A stretch of DNA of 64,000 bases from Marisa cornuarietis (Eukaryota; Mollusca; Gastropoda; Architaenioglossa; Ampullariidae): positions 1,550,001 to 1,614,000 of the forward strand of contig SMMW01000522.1 in assembly GCA_004794655.1 (NCBI GenBank), in the 5' to 3' direction. The position numbers and the translations under genes were made by a program. Positions 1-11,238 of this stretch are shown here, piece after piece (the stretch's first letter is position 1; each line of letters opens with the position of its first letter). The notes beneath the pieces are model-generated. The model saw only the letters and a list, made by a program, of their open reading frames with translations. It was not told where the DNA came from and did not search any database.

Positions 1-2310
1 TATCGTGACAAAAGGGCATCGACCTCAGTATCATTCTGTATTGAACCTGAGCTACCCACCCCATCAATGTTGATTGAAGCATAGCGGGCTACAGGCTGCC
101 TTTAATAATAAAAAGCAAAAACTGAAATACAATGGTTTCATCATGGAATACATGGAGTATAAAAAATGTGGTAAGCATCATGTGGATTATTAGACAATTT
201 TTTCTCTCATATTGGAAGAGGATGGAGAGAGGAACAAGGAGGTAGAGAGAAGTACATGCATCAGAGTATACAATTAGCAAGAAAGATGGTAAGTAGCTAC
301 AATATAATATTTTTACATTTTGGTCAATTGTTGCTAAAAGGCCATAAACAATAATGCACTGTAATTTTGATTTTTCATTTTCTGATTCTTTCACAAGTAA
401 AAGAAATTAGTAGACACATCCTGGTAAAGTGGCAGTCTTCTTATAAAATACTATTTATAATTAACAGTTAAGCTTAGACCTCTCTGTAATCTGGGAAATA
501 CTTTATCTACTATGCAACTGTAGGGAACAGAAACAGAACAAAATCACACTGGCATGGCACATTTATTACCTTATCAAATTCTCCATCTGCTGGCAATGCA
601 TTAACACTGAGTTTTTCTTTTGATTCTATTGGTTTCTTGTAAAATTTTATCTAAAGAGTAATACTTTGGTATTTGTCAACCTACGAGCCAAAAATCATTT
701 TTAACATGTTTTTACCATGGTGTCTATATACCTTATAAATAAAACAAAGTATGGGAGGCATGCACTGTCATTTTCAGTAGACGTCTATGAAAATCCCTAC
801 TATTTGTCTGATTCTCACCAAATCTGGCAGGAATATTTCTCAAGTCTTTGGGAAGATCAAAGACTATGTTCAGTTGGTGTATGTTCTTCCTGAGATTGTT
901 TATTTTCTCTACTCTAAAATGTTGCTGGTGGTTCAAAATGAAAGAATACTAATTACTATACAGGAAATGTTTTGACATACATCTACTATACAAGGCAAAT
1001 TTCACCAACAGCATAATTTGATAAAGTATAAATGATAAAGAGAAGGAGATGGAGTCCCATCTCTCTTCTTCACTACAAGCAGGTGGCTTTTCTCTTGATC
1101 CCTCCTGCCCACCCACTCCTGCTACACTGTCTCTACACGAATGATCTCTTTCACAGTCAACATAGGGAACAGGCATCAGGCACCTCACCATCTTATCTCC
1201 CCTTGACTCAAAATGCTACAACTCCTCCTCCCCCATTCGTCCCCCCTCTCAACTTTGTTGTCCAAAATAAACTGTCAACCTCAGCAAGTTTAAAAGTATG
1301 AGTGTTTCCCTATTTTACCACACTGAGGCTACATATGTCAACTACTCCTTAAGTTTGCCACAAATGAGGTGGCAGATCAGTGGTTGACCATAAAATCACA
1401 GGTGGTTGAGTTTGTGGGACAAATTACCTAATCAATTTGCCTTTTGGATCTGGGACAATTCAGCATTTTGTGTTGGGACAGATGTAGTCTCACTTGGGAT
1501 GATATGGACCTAGCTGGGATGATTTGATTCAGGCTGAGGGATGATATGATTGGGGTGATATATGGTCTTGGGGCGAAATGACTGTGACCAAAATTACACT
1601 GTGTGTGTGTGTGTGCATGCGTGCGCGTGCATATCCATACATATACACACATGTATACCACTAACACACATACACAGATCACATACCTAATGATATATTC
1701 CTCTTCACGTGAGTTTTCAGACCTAACGCTTTGCTGGTATGAACGTCTCTCGTTTGCCTTTCCATTGTTTGCTCCAAACCTAAAAGTATGATAAATTTTA
1801 GGGTGATTTCCGAAAATGTAATAGAATACGACACGTATTCAGCAAGTAGGCCTAATTGTTAAATCTGAAGTCTAGGACTTGCTTTTTTCCAAAACAATTC
1901 ATCTACATCTAGCACTGCTTTGTTCAGACAAAAGATACCTACTCTGTATTCTTAAAGAAATCAAGGAGAAGTTCAAAGTTTCATTTTTCTATAAAATAAT
2001 AGCTGATTATGTTGACTTGAGCATGCTAAAAGATCTGCGGATCTAGTACATGTACTATAGTAGGTGGAACAAGTTTGCACCGCAAATGGTAAACGTTAAT
2101 CATAAATTCCTGACTCTAGAGCATAAGTCTTTTTCACCTTTTATCAGTTGACAGTCTTGAATTAGTCTCTTCCAAAGGTGCGTGTCGACTTTTGATAGTG
2201 CTCATCGCTAATCAGTAACTTCTTTTTAAATTGTCACGCCTGCTTCGGTGCAGTCATGTGTTTACAACCGGAAGTAGAGTTTGACCTTTAACTTTGCTGT
2301 CAAGGGTTAC
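1..2310. other. Region without recognisable gene
   Basis: I see no exon with splice-site support or recognisable homology here; the short open frames look random. The stretch around 1600-1670 is a GT/CA-rich low-complexity tract. Around 1480-1580 a loose GGGATGAT-like motif recurs several times, which looks like a decayed minisatellite. The last few hundred bases lead into the SARAF upstream region. Confidence 0.5.
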
Positions 2311-2322
2311 TAATAAGCCGGA

Positions 2323-2654
2323 GGGGAAGCGGATGGCCTAGTGGTTAGAGCGCTGGCGTCCGAACCGAGAGCACTCAGATTCAAAACCCGATCAGCGCAG
2401 GATACTTCCCCCAGTCGACCCAGCTGACGGGAATGGGTACCTGACTCCATAGACATAGAGGGTTGGGGAAGCGAGGAGATTGGCATTTTGTGTGTGTGTG
2501 TGTGTGTGTGTTAAATTGTATCGAGCTGCCACCCAATTGCCCTCTGGGACAAATAAAGTATTATATCTTATCTTATGTAAAAGCTGGCTCCGAGAAAAGT
2601 GGAGTCTCTAACACCTCACTCCCCAACGACCTAAAAAGGTTATGGGATGACCTT
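2323..2654 (+). mobile_element. tRNA-derived SINE with 12-bp target duplication
   Basis: The left end resembles a tRNA gene. An A-box-like segment (TGGCCTAGTGGTTAGAG) lies near 2335-2351 and a B-box-like segment (GATTCAAAACCCGATC) near 2379-2394. It is followed by an unrelated body, a GT microsatellite (about 2490-2510) and a LINE-tail-like segment (GGGACAAATAAAGTATT, about 2547-2563). The 12 bases TAATAAGCCGGA flank the unit exactly at 2311-2322 and 2655-2666, as expected of an L1-type target-primed insertion. It lies about 300 bp upstream of the SARAF start codon. A tRNA gene is excluded because the anticodon arm and acceptor pairing are degenerate. Confidence 0.8.
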
Positions 2655-2953
2655 TAATAAGCCGGAAGTGTTACCTTAACGTTTTAACTTAACTTCCTCA
2701 ACATAACATCGCGTCATCACTACACTAGTCGTTATTTCATTGGACTGACTTCACTCCCAGGGACATGTTTTGTAAATCTGTGTAAGGTTGCATCAACCTA
2801 GTAGATATAAAGATTAATTTCAGATTAAGTGTGTCTGTTGATATTAAATCAACTCTGACAGTAGGACGTGATCGAACTACATTCTAGAAGTTTACAGAGA
2901 TTTACAGAGGATCGACGCGCAGAACAGTGATTGAGGTTGTACGAGTGAAAAAG

Positions 2954-5900
2954 ATGGCATTGCTGCAGATCATGAGAGCGTTAACCGTCGTCATTTTGAT
3001 CCTGCCTTGGATATATGTTACCAATGGTAAGTACGTAAGGCTGATAATCAAGCTGAATAAATATAGCAGTTACCAGGCCATGCAGTCACCTGTGAGTGTA
3101 ATAACGATTAAAGTACGATTTTACCCTGACACTATTTGTCGTTTTTGGCCTTGATCGTATAGTGGAACATTTTTGTTGCTGGCAGGTGCATTTAGCAGTA
3201 ATGGAGACAGAATTCTGCTGAAGGATGTCTCAGCACTCACATTGTACAATAATGAAATGACAACAGGTCGACGATCCTCACCAGTTCCACAGGTACTAAT
3301 GAATGTGGTGATAAATCGTTTATTTTTACATTGTATATAACTTTAGTGTTTTGATTTTTTTATTTCTTTTTTTAGTTAGTCTATTATTTATAATTTACAA
3401 CGCTGGTTCCACTGTTTCTAATGTCAGTTTGCCTGATAATGTCGGTATGTGATTTTCAGTTTTCGAGATAAACATTTGAAAACTAGAAATTATAGCCATT
3501 AATATATATATATAGACAGATTATTCTCTTTTTCTGCTGACATAACATAAAATATCTGTAAAGCTACGTTATAACTTACTGAGAATAAAATGCTATTCTT
3601 TGATGTATTGATTGGATTTGTTTTTAGTATGAGGAAATATTAAAAGTGTTTACTAATAACTAATTTCATAAAAATCTCTATAAAGGTATTACACTGCATG
3701 CTTATAACAGTGAACAATGACAGATCAGTTATTATTACTGTTCAGTATAATTTTGTAGACTTTACAATCTACCATTGTAATAGTCTTTAACACACTGCTC
3801 TGTTGTAATCTTAGATTATTTCTAATATTTATTTTGTCTTGTGGTTTGCTATGAATATCTTTTCTTTCAGCTTAAATGTGTTGGTGGTAGTGCCTATGGA
3901 TATTTCGCCCCAGATGTTGTCCAGTGTTATAATCGTGGGTCTGATGGCAGCGACATTCAGGTATTTGTAGGACACATTCACATGCTGTTGTTATGACTCT
4001 TATGTAAACAATTACAAGAATTTATGGTAAATTATTGTCAACATCATCACCATCACATAATTTTTCATTTGTTATATGTTTTATTTATATGAGTAGAATA
4101 TCTTGGCTATTTGAGATAACTTGCTTCTGTAAGTGATTGTCATGTCACCGCGAAGTGTATCATTCACTCAGTTTTTTCAACACATACACGGAGCCTAACT
4201 AGTACATGCTCTTTCACACAAATTAAAAGAAAAGAATGATTTGTCTAACTAATCTGCTTTACTAATTAAAAATAAAAAAAACAAGAAAACGAGAAAAATA
4301 CACAAATGAGAAGTCAGTTTAAAACCGATTCTTACATCTAGATAATTTTAAAAGAACGGAATCCCTACCCTTCAAATTCTTCCTTTCTGAATACCTAAAA
4401 GAATACCTAAAGCCCTACTCACTAATCGTTCTATAAACTCCTAAATGCCCTTCTCACTAATTCTTAATTTCAGTTCCTACTCTACTCCCCTGCTTTCTTC
4501 TCCCATCCGACTAACTTCCCCTTGCTCTCTCTCACATGTCATTTCTTTTATTTTTTTTACATCACCCATACACGTCTTCAGACCAACTGATGTCATTCAC
4601 GCTCTTTCGTTCTTCCACAATAATCCTTATAAAATTTAAGCTTACTCAAACAATATAGTCAATAGCAAATAACAGTGATACCTTACAGTGATGCTAGAAA
4701 TATGCTTGCATTAATAAAGTTGAAACTATATTATTCAGTTCCGTTTCATGATATAGATAAAGATAGTAAGTTCTAGATAGTATGAACTGTCTTGCTATAG
4801 TAATGTTGGTTTTACAATAGTGGGAATGCCGTGCAACTATGGACAGTAAGTACAAGTTTGGCAGACTGGATGTTTTCTGTGAGGGCTACGACTACCCTAA
4901 TGATCCCTATGTGCTGAAAGGATCATGTGGTGTAAGCATAAGCCCTTTTTTTCTATTTATTTGTTTATCTCTTTCCCTTATTTTGATAATACCTTTACAC
5001 CCCATTCATTTCTTTGTCATTAATTTGGCCTTTTTCTATAATCACAAAAAAGAAGATTGTGCTTAAGTAATTTAATTATTTAGATAGATAAGTAGTACTA
5101 TGTAATGAAAGATGTTATTTGTATCTGGCAGGTTTTTTGTTTTGTGTTTAATTTTTTCAAGATAAAGATGGTATTATCATTTGTCTTAAATGTTTTCCTT
5201 TTTAAAAGCTTGAGTATGAAATTGACTTCACCAAGGAAGGGGAGATGCACCGCAAGCATCAGCAGAGCCATTCACATGGGAATGATGATTATCATAGCAA
5301 GTACTATGATACTCAGTGAGTAACAGATTCATGAAGCACTTTTACCCATCCTTTCATCCGACCCAAGCTCAATATATCCGTTACCTGGAGATGGTGGCTC
5401 AAACTTTATATTCTTTGTAGGCCTACCCAAAATTTTTAGCCAGCTAATATTTTATAGGCGTACCGAATCCCAGACACTTAATCCCCGGACAGTTCATCCC
5501 CGGACACTTCATCCCCGGACACTTAATCCCCAGACACTTAATCCTCAAAATGAAATTTCAACTAAAAAAATTATGAAGTGAATGAAAAATGTAATTCAAA
5601 TTCAAATAATACTTAACTTCAACATTTATAACATCCCAGTCTTACGAGAGTTACCCAGAGTTACCACGCGACACATTTCTCTTACAGTTATAATATTTAT
5701 AGTTCACAAAATAGCAGTTTTGAGTGCTGTGTCGCGATTTGGGGATTAAGTGTCTGGGGATGAAGTGTCCGGGGATTAAGTGTCCGGTCACCAGGCGTAC
5801 CCTTCTGATTTCTCCTACCTAGAGTTAATATGATGGAGATCATGATTCGGTTCACCCCTCGCAAACACTGAATTTTTTTAGATGTAACAGATAAACTAGA

Positions 5901-7517
5901 CAGTTATAATAGTACAGAATGGTTTGATAAATATTTTTATTAAATTCATTATCTGAAAGTAGCAGATGCCATCAAAAACGAAAGCAAACTTTGCAAAGGA
6001 CATTGTGACTTTTGGTTTTCTCTGCTGTTCATTTGTTTTTGAATAAAAATAAATTAATATTTTTGTCATCTAATATTTCCTCAATAGACATTATTTGACT
6101 TTCATAGTGCCTTGCTTGCTTTTTTATTTTATAGCGTGTCTTGTTTTAGTTGTACATTTTTTACTTCACCCTTTGACCCCAAAACACATGCACAATGACA
6201 CCATTTGTGCTATGTGAGTTGGTTAGGTAACTTCACATTCTCAGTGGTTCATGAATAGAGAGTTAATTTACCTGTCAGGCTAACAACTGACTGGTTCCCT
6301 ACCCTTATAAGGATAATTTTAACCATGGGTAACTTGCTAATATCCATGAATATGGTGGGCTTTCATCCTTTCGCCCCCAGGCTGCAGTGATCGGTATTGC
6401 ACAAAAATGTCAGCACATATTGAATGTTTTCATGCCCTTCAGAATAGTATCACAAATATTTTGTCAGAAAATTTGTTAGATTGTGGTTGTTCAATCTCTT
6501 AATCTTTAAGTCAAAAAGGGGGTTTTGACTCAGGGCTAAAGACGTATAGATAGGGTATTCTTTTTGAATGTTTTGTTTTAAGGTTACATTAATGCTACCA
6601 CAGTACTACGATAAACATTGCTGAGTAGAAGTCTTTGTTTTTTTTACATGTTAAATCCAGGGATCTGTAAAGTTAAGGTTTATCCAGGCAAACTGTTTTA
6701 TTTTATCAGTTATACCTTAATCATGTTATACCTTAATAGTTATTCAGAGAATATCATCTTTAAGGTAAAAATATGACTGACAGATTTTTCTTTTAAGAGA
6801 CCTATATTTAATCTGTTTGAAGGTTTGGAAAGCAGGCTGGATCAGTCTTTGGTCATTTGTTGTTCCTGGGAGGTGTTGCTGTAGTCATCTACATTGTTTA
6901 CAAGACCTGCCTATCATCAAATAGAACAGAAACAAGCAGTGATGACTCTCGTCGTTCAAGTGGTTTTAGGGGAAGCCCTCAGCCACCACCATATGGTTTC
7001 AGATCGGAATATGTGCCTGGGCAAGGTAAATTTAAAAACATATTTACAATCACGATGAGATAGTATTTAAAAGCACTCATCTAGTATATCTAATATGATG
7101 GCTTGGACAATTAAAATTGTGTTTTTATCAGATAACTTGTTAATTTCCTTTTTCTGTTTTATGAGATTTTTGCCCCTCACTACATTTCTTGGATGTACAG
7201 AGTCCTGCCATTCCAACCACTCAGACTCAACTGGATTCACAAATGCAGCCGGCAGTGCCCCCACTGGAGGCGGTTTCTGGACTGGTGCTGCAACAGGAGG
7301 ATTGCTGGGATACCTTTTTGGTCGCAACAATGGCTACAACACCCACTATTACCAACAACCCTATGGTTACAGCTCTTCTTGGAGTACTCCGCGGCCTCGG
7401 TCCTTCTTTGGTGGTGGTAGTTCATGGTCAAGTGGGTCTTACAGTAGCAGTGGTTCCAGAAGTGGCAGCACAGGCACACACACAACATCAGGCTTTGGAG
7501 GCACAAAGAGACGTTGA
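2954..7517 (+). CDS. SARAF: Store-operated calcium entry-associated regulatory factor (SARAF/TMEM66), 7 exons
   Basis: SARAF is an ER membrane protein that restrains STIM-Orai calcium entry. Predicted exons are 2954-3026, 3186-3292, 3871-3960, 4821-4931, 5209-5315, 6823-7025 and 7201-7517. They total 1008 nt, or 335 aa, close to the vertebrate length of about 339. The start is the ATG at 2954, giving a signal peptide (MALLQIMRALTVVILILPWI). The lumenal domain holds conserved blocks such as KCVGGSAYGYFAPDVVQCYN, WECRA and FCEGYDYPNDPYVLKGSCG. One transmembrane segment lies near residues 170-190 (HLLFLGGVAVVIYIVYK). The cytosolic tail is rich in Ser, Gly and aromatic residues and includes a GGGFWTGAATGGLLGYLFG block, then ends in GGTKRR. 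The assignment rests on recognised family motifs; internal phases agree at every junction. The exact first transcribed base is not determined. Confidence 0.93.
5465..5792. mobile_element. Foldback DNA transposon with 15-bp subrepeat termini and 9-bp TSD
   Basis: This 328-bp unit sits in SARAF intron 5. Its left end carries about five tandem copies of a 15-base motif (GGACACTTAATCCCC and one- or two-base variants). Its right end carries about three copies in inverted orientation (GGGGATTAAGTGTCC). The centre is an unrelated AT-rich filler. The nonamer AGGCGTACC flanks the element at 5456-5464 and 5793-5801. Inverted termini plus a 9-bp duplication fit a non-autonomous cut-and-paste element; Mutator-like elements commonly make 9-bp duplications, so that superfamily is a reasonable but unproven guess. 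No coding capacity is present. Confidence 0.8.
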
Positions 7518-8050
7518 ACAATTTTCAGGAGTGGTGTACTTGGATACTAGCTAATGCCTTTAAAACACCTTGATAGCATTTTAGCATTCAGTATAAAAAC
7601 ATTGGAAGGGGAGTGTACAAAGTTTTTAGTGGTATTTGAATATATATGCTGAATGTTTAGCAATGTCACATATAACATGATTGACTTGAATCCTAAAATC
7701 AGTTATGTTTGCTAATTGAACGAGATTACCTGCTGAACTTTACATACCAGTGATACCACTAAGCAGAGGAAAAGAATTTAACCAGCCAACATTCATTATG
7801 CACAATGTTTTATTATGGTTAGAATCTGAAGAATAATCTGGGACAACACATTTTTCTGAGCTCTGTACTATTTACAAGGCAAGATTTTGGTAATATGTTT
7901 GTAATTTCTTTAAATGTAAAAAACTGCTCTGTACTATTTACAAGGCAAGATTTTGGTAATATGTTTGTAATTTCTTTAAATGTAAAAAACTGAGATATTG
8001 GTAAATATTTCTTGTATTAAATTATATGTAATATCTGATGTAATAAATTT
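7518..8050 (+). other. SARAF 3' UTR with probable poly(A) signal
   Basis: The AT-rich stretch follows the SARAF stop codon. An AATAAA hexamer at 8042-8047 is the best poly(A) signal candidate. The UTR contains an exact tandem duplication described separately. Confidence 0.55.
7861..7992 (+). repeat. Exact 66-bp tandem duplication in SARAF 3' UTR
   Basis: Bases 7861-7926 and 7927-7992 appear identical. Each copy begins CTCTGTACTATTTACAAGGC and ends in AAAAAACTG. Perfect identity indicates a very recent duplication or an assembly artefact. Confidence 0.9.
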
Positions 8051-8479
8051 GAATGAAAAAAGTTAACCTGCTACGATTCAGTGTGTGTGTGTGGGTGTCA
8101 AATGAAAGTGAGTGGCACCTCAGGCAACATACTGTCCTACAGATTTACTGCTATCTGGAGTTGTTCGACAGCAGATAAACAGCAGTCTCTGTATCAATCT
8201 CATATGTGACCCAAAACATGGGTGACCAAAATATGTAGGGCTCTGTGCTCCATCGGTTTTGTCTGGATGCTCCAATGTTGAGGGAGGGAGAAGGTGTTTC
8301 TAAAGACGTTTTAGAGAAAGTTTCATGAACCATTGGTTCAAGGCCAGAGCAAAATGGTTGAGTTCCAAATATAATTGTCGAGGGACTGGGATTGCCCGTG
8401 GCAATACCATACCAAGGTTGGTTATCGGGGGATGGGGCCATGTGTTTTATTGTGGTTGTCACCCTTTTCTTAGTTGAGC

Positions 8480-9386
8480 TTGGGAATGGGGTCGTTTATG
8501 GTAGGATGGACCTGGCGCAGGGGGTTAGGTCGGAAGGAGGGACGGCCGTTATCACAACAAGGGACCGTTCGGAGAAGAACGACCGGTCGTGGCCGAAGGC
8601 CAAGAACCACAGGACAATAGCGGTCGTTTCATCGTTACCGACTGGTCGTCTGCGCTGAGCGACGAAGCTAGACAGGTGTCGCGACAGCAGGGCGTTCGTG
8701 ATGACTGACCGTGGGAAGATGGTTTGGGCAGGTACCTTGGGTGTTGATAGGTCAGAAGTAAGCAGATTGGTTTAGATGGGTCACGTGGTTGAGTAGTATA
8801 TAGTGACAGGTGTGTACTCGTGGCCTTTTCCCATCGATCAAGTATATAGGGACTACCGTCTCTGAGTCTATAGCAGCTGCAGGCAGTTAGTGTGTCAAAG
8901 AGAGGCCCGTTCCCCGTGAACGTGACGTGCTACTACTGAGACTTGCAGTCTGGAACCGGTGAAGTGTAAGGCCAGGGTCTCTGCCTCACAGACGGCAAGA
9001 AAGGGATATACTGACAGGTTCGGTAGTCGGTACCTGTGCACCACCATCCGTTGCCTGGGGCAACCGTCGTGGAAGCGACCTGCAGGATACCTCATCTGTG
9101 ATTCCCTGGATTTCTTGGGCGTCTAGAGCCGTGCCGGACAACCGTCGCCTAGCAGGCCTAAGTGTAAACTCGATCGCGCAATCTCCCTACATCTCGGTAC
9201 CTATGAAATTTAGGGAAATTGTACTAAGTCTGTACGAACGAAAGGGGACTATTTGTTTACTCGGATTTAATAAATGACGACGACGAAGAGTAGCTGGCGA
9301 GAGAATTAGTTTAAACTTGACTTAAATGATAGAAACAATCGATCGAGTCACAGAAGCAATTAAGAGAGAATGTGTAGAAGGGGATC
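8480..9386. other. GC-richer block, possible LTR fragment or unassigned repeat
   Basis: No coding frame here is convincing. The block is visibly richer in G and C than its surroundings, with CpG-containing segments around 8540-8660. It includes a TATA-like string (GTATATAGTGACAGG, near 8797) and an AATAAA-like signal (TTTAATAAATGACG, near 9267). Such spacing would fit a solo LTR, but I could not find matching TG...CA ends with a target duplication, so it stays unassigned. The young LINE is inserted at its right edge. Confidence 0.2.
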
Positions 9387-9392
9387 AACCCA

Positions 9393-10202
9393 CTAAATAG
9401 CAATACCACCACCACGTGTAGGGCGGGGGAACGATTTCAGGCAGTAGCCCACTGGAGTAAGATCGACACACACGCTCTCGTCACCTCGCTGTTTAAGCCA
9501 CGTCTCGGTGATGATGAAAATATCAAGGTGGCGGTCTGTCACAAATTCTACTATTTCAACTCGCGTCAGTGACTGTTGTGCGGACGATACCGACTGAGCG
9601 TTGAAAAGCCCAACATGGAGGCGAGTGTTCAGTTGTCGTGTGCGGGAAACTTGGGTGACTACTGATTTCAGGCGATCATGTTGGTTTGGTCGCCGAGATG
9701 TAAAGTTATTTGACCCAGTTGGTCGGTCGTGTTTCCGGCTGGTGTTACTGGTGGTTATGTCAACTGGTTCACTTTGATCACGGCGATGCTGGTGTCGCCG
9801 ACGACCGGCACGGAACGGGCGGCGTTTTTTCTTTCGAGAAATGTCACAGTGGCTATGAATGTTCAAAGTACGAAGCACGGTGCAAAGCGCTAATGAGCGA
9901 TCAGAAGTCTTAAACCTCAGTGATATAAGTTCGTGCCTACCGTAGGTAATTTTCTTGTATGGGAACACGCTGGGGTGGCTGCGTCGTCCTGTCTGGTGCG
10001 TTGAGAGTGTCGAAGCAAAGGCCGGCAGAGAGGTTCGGTAGCCATGTTGGAGCACATGGTGTAGTAGGCAGAAGAAAGTCCAGCAAATAAAACTTTGAAA
10101 ACGTCCTTCTTCCACGAGCGAGCAATCCACAAACATTCCAGAGTAGATGTTTTCAAATAAGGAAGCAGAAGATGTAGAGCACATGAGAGAAAGATCAGTC
10201 AA
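9393..10202 (-). pseudogene. LINE endonuclease N-terminal part, on the inverted segment
   Basis: The frame is open for 269 codons. Residues near the C-terminus (LHVGLFNAQSVSSA..., then IFIITETWLK, then RGGGIAI) match the start of an apurinic-endonuclease-like domain of LINE ORF2: the N-A-Q-S strand and the catalytic E-T-W motif. A basic, Arg-rich stretch precedes it. The final codons run into the target-site duplication, so the true element-encoded part ends at about 9400. The continuation of the domain is on the opposite strand from about 10275, so this is half a split gene and cannot be translated with its partner. The upstream 100 or so residues may be leader sequence rather than protein. 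Confidence 0.8.
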
Positions 10203-10274
10203 TCACAGTGAAAATACATATAATTTGTAGAGCTGCCCCATCAAGCACATGATGCGACAAGGGCAGGTAACTCA

Positions 10275-11238
10275 GGTAATCTACAGATCATCACTTGCCA
10301 AGTACCTGTCTTTTACTACTGCCGTATCGTTCCCTCACACGTCTTTTGAATTTGTACAAGTCTCCTCTTCGGCTCCTCATTGCTCGATGCACCTGCTCTG
10401 CATCTACAGACCTCCTCCTAGTGCAAGGAACAAACTTACAGCCTCTACATTTTTCTCGGAATTCCATGATCTCTTGGATTATAGCAATACACTAATTGGA
10501 CCCGCCATACTCCTCGGAGATGTGAATGTGCACTTCGACAACAGTGCTCACCCTGACACTGTCAAAATGTCTGAAATGCTGCACACCTTTCGTCTCGTAC
10601 AGTCCGTGTCGCAGCCAACACACAAAAGAGATCACATCCTGGACTGGGTCATACATCGACCTGATGACCACTTAGTCCAGTCAGTTGATGTTTCCCACGA
10701 TCTCTCATCTGACCACTACTGTGTACTGATCGAACTTGATCACAAATGCCCATCATCGGCGCCAGTTTTTAGATCCACTCGCTCATTACGAAATGTTGAT
10801 AGACTGGCATTCAAAGCACAGCTGCAGATGGAGCTCCTCCAACCACCCTCTGCCGAGCAACTTGACTGTGTTTTACGTCGAGTAGTTGATGACCACGCCC
10901 CAGTGTCTCGACGTCTGATGCGCCAGTCTAAATGTGCGCCTTGGTATTCACAGATCCGCGTTGAACTCCGTGACCTGAAGCGCACGCGCCGGCGAGCTGA
11001 ACGTCTTTGCCGGAAGACTGGACTCGCCATCCACAAAGAAATTTACAATGCTGCAAAGCGAAGCGTGGCAAAATGCATTTATGAGGCTAAAACATCATAC
11101 CTTCAGGGCCAAATAATTAATTGCACCTCCTCCAAAAAGCTTTTTGCCATTTGCAATAAAATGACTGGATCAAAGACAGCAACACCACTGCCTACTGCCT
11201 ACTGCCTACCCTGCTTCACTGCTGCCGCAAGTTTTTAG
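10275..11238 (+). pseudogene. LINE endonuclease C-terminus and linker
   Basis: Beginning at IYRSSLAKY this frame resumes the endonuclease where the inverted segment stops. It contains the conserved LGDVNVHFD and the terminal S-D-H-Y motif (SSDHYCVLIEL), both typical of LINE endonucleases. A basic linker leads toward the reverse transcriptase. The frame ends prematurely at 11238, just after three tandem copies of the heptamer TGCCTAC (about 11190-11210). One extra heptamer shifts the frame by one base relative to the downstream RT frame, so a slippage event most simply explains the break. Upstream bases 10249-10274 are probably junction sequence rather than native start. Confidence 0.8.

Noticed and set aside
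2330..2400. Possible tRNA gene
   Set aside because: A- and B-box-like motifs are present, but the cloverleaf does not close and the unit is enclosed in a 332-bp SINE with target duplications.
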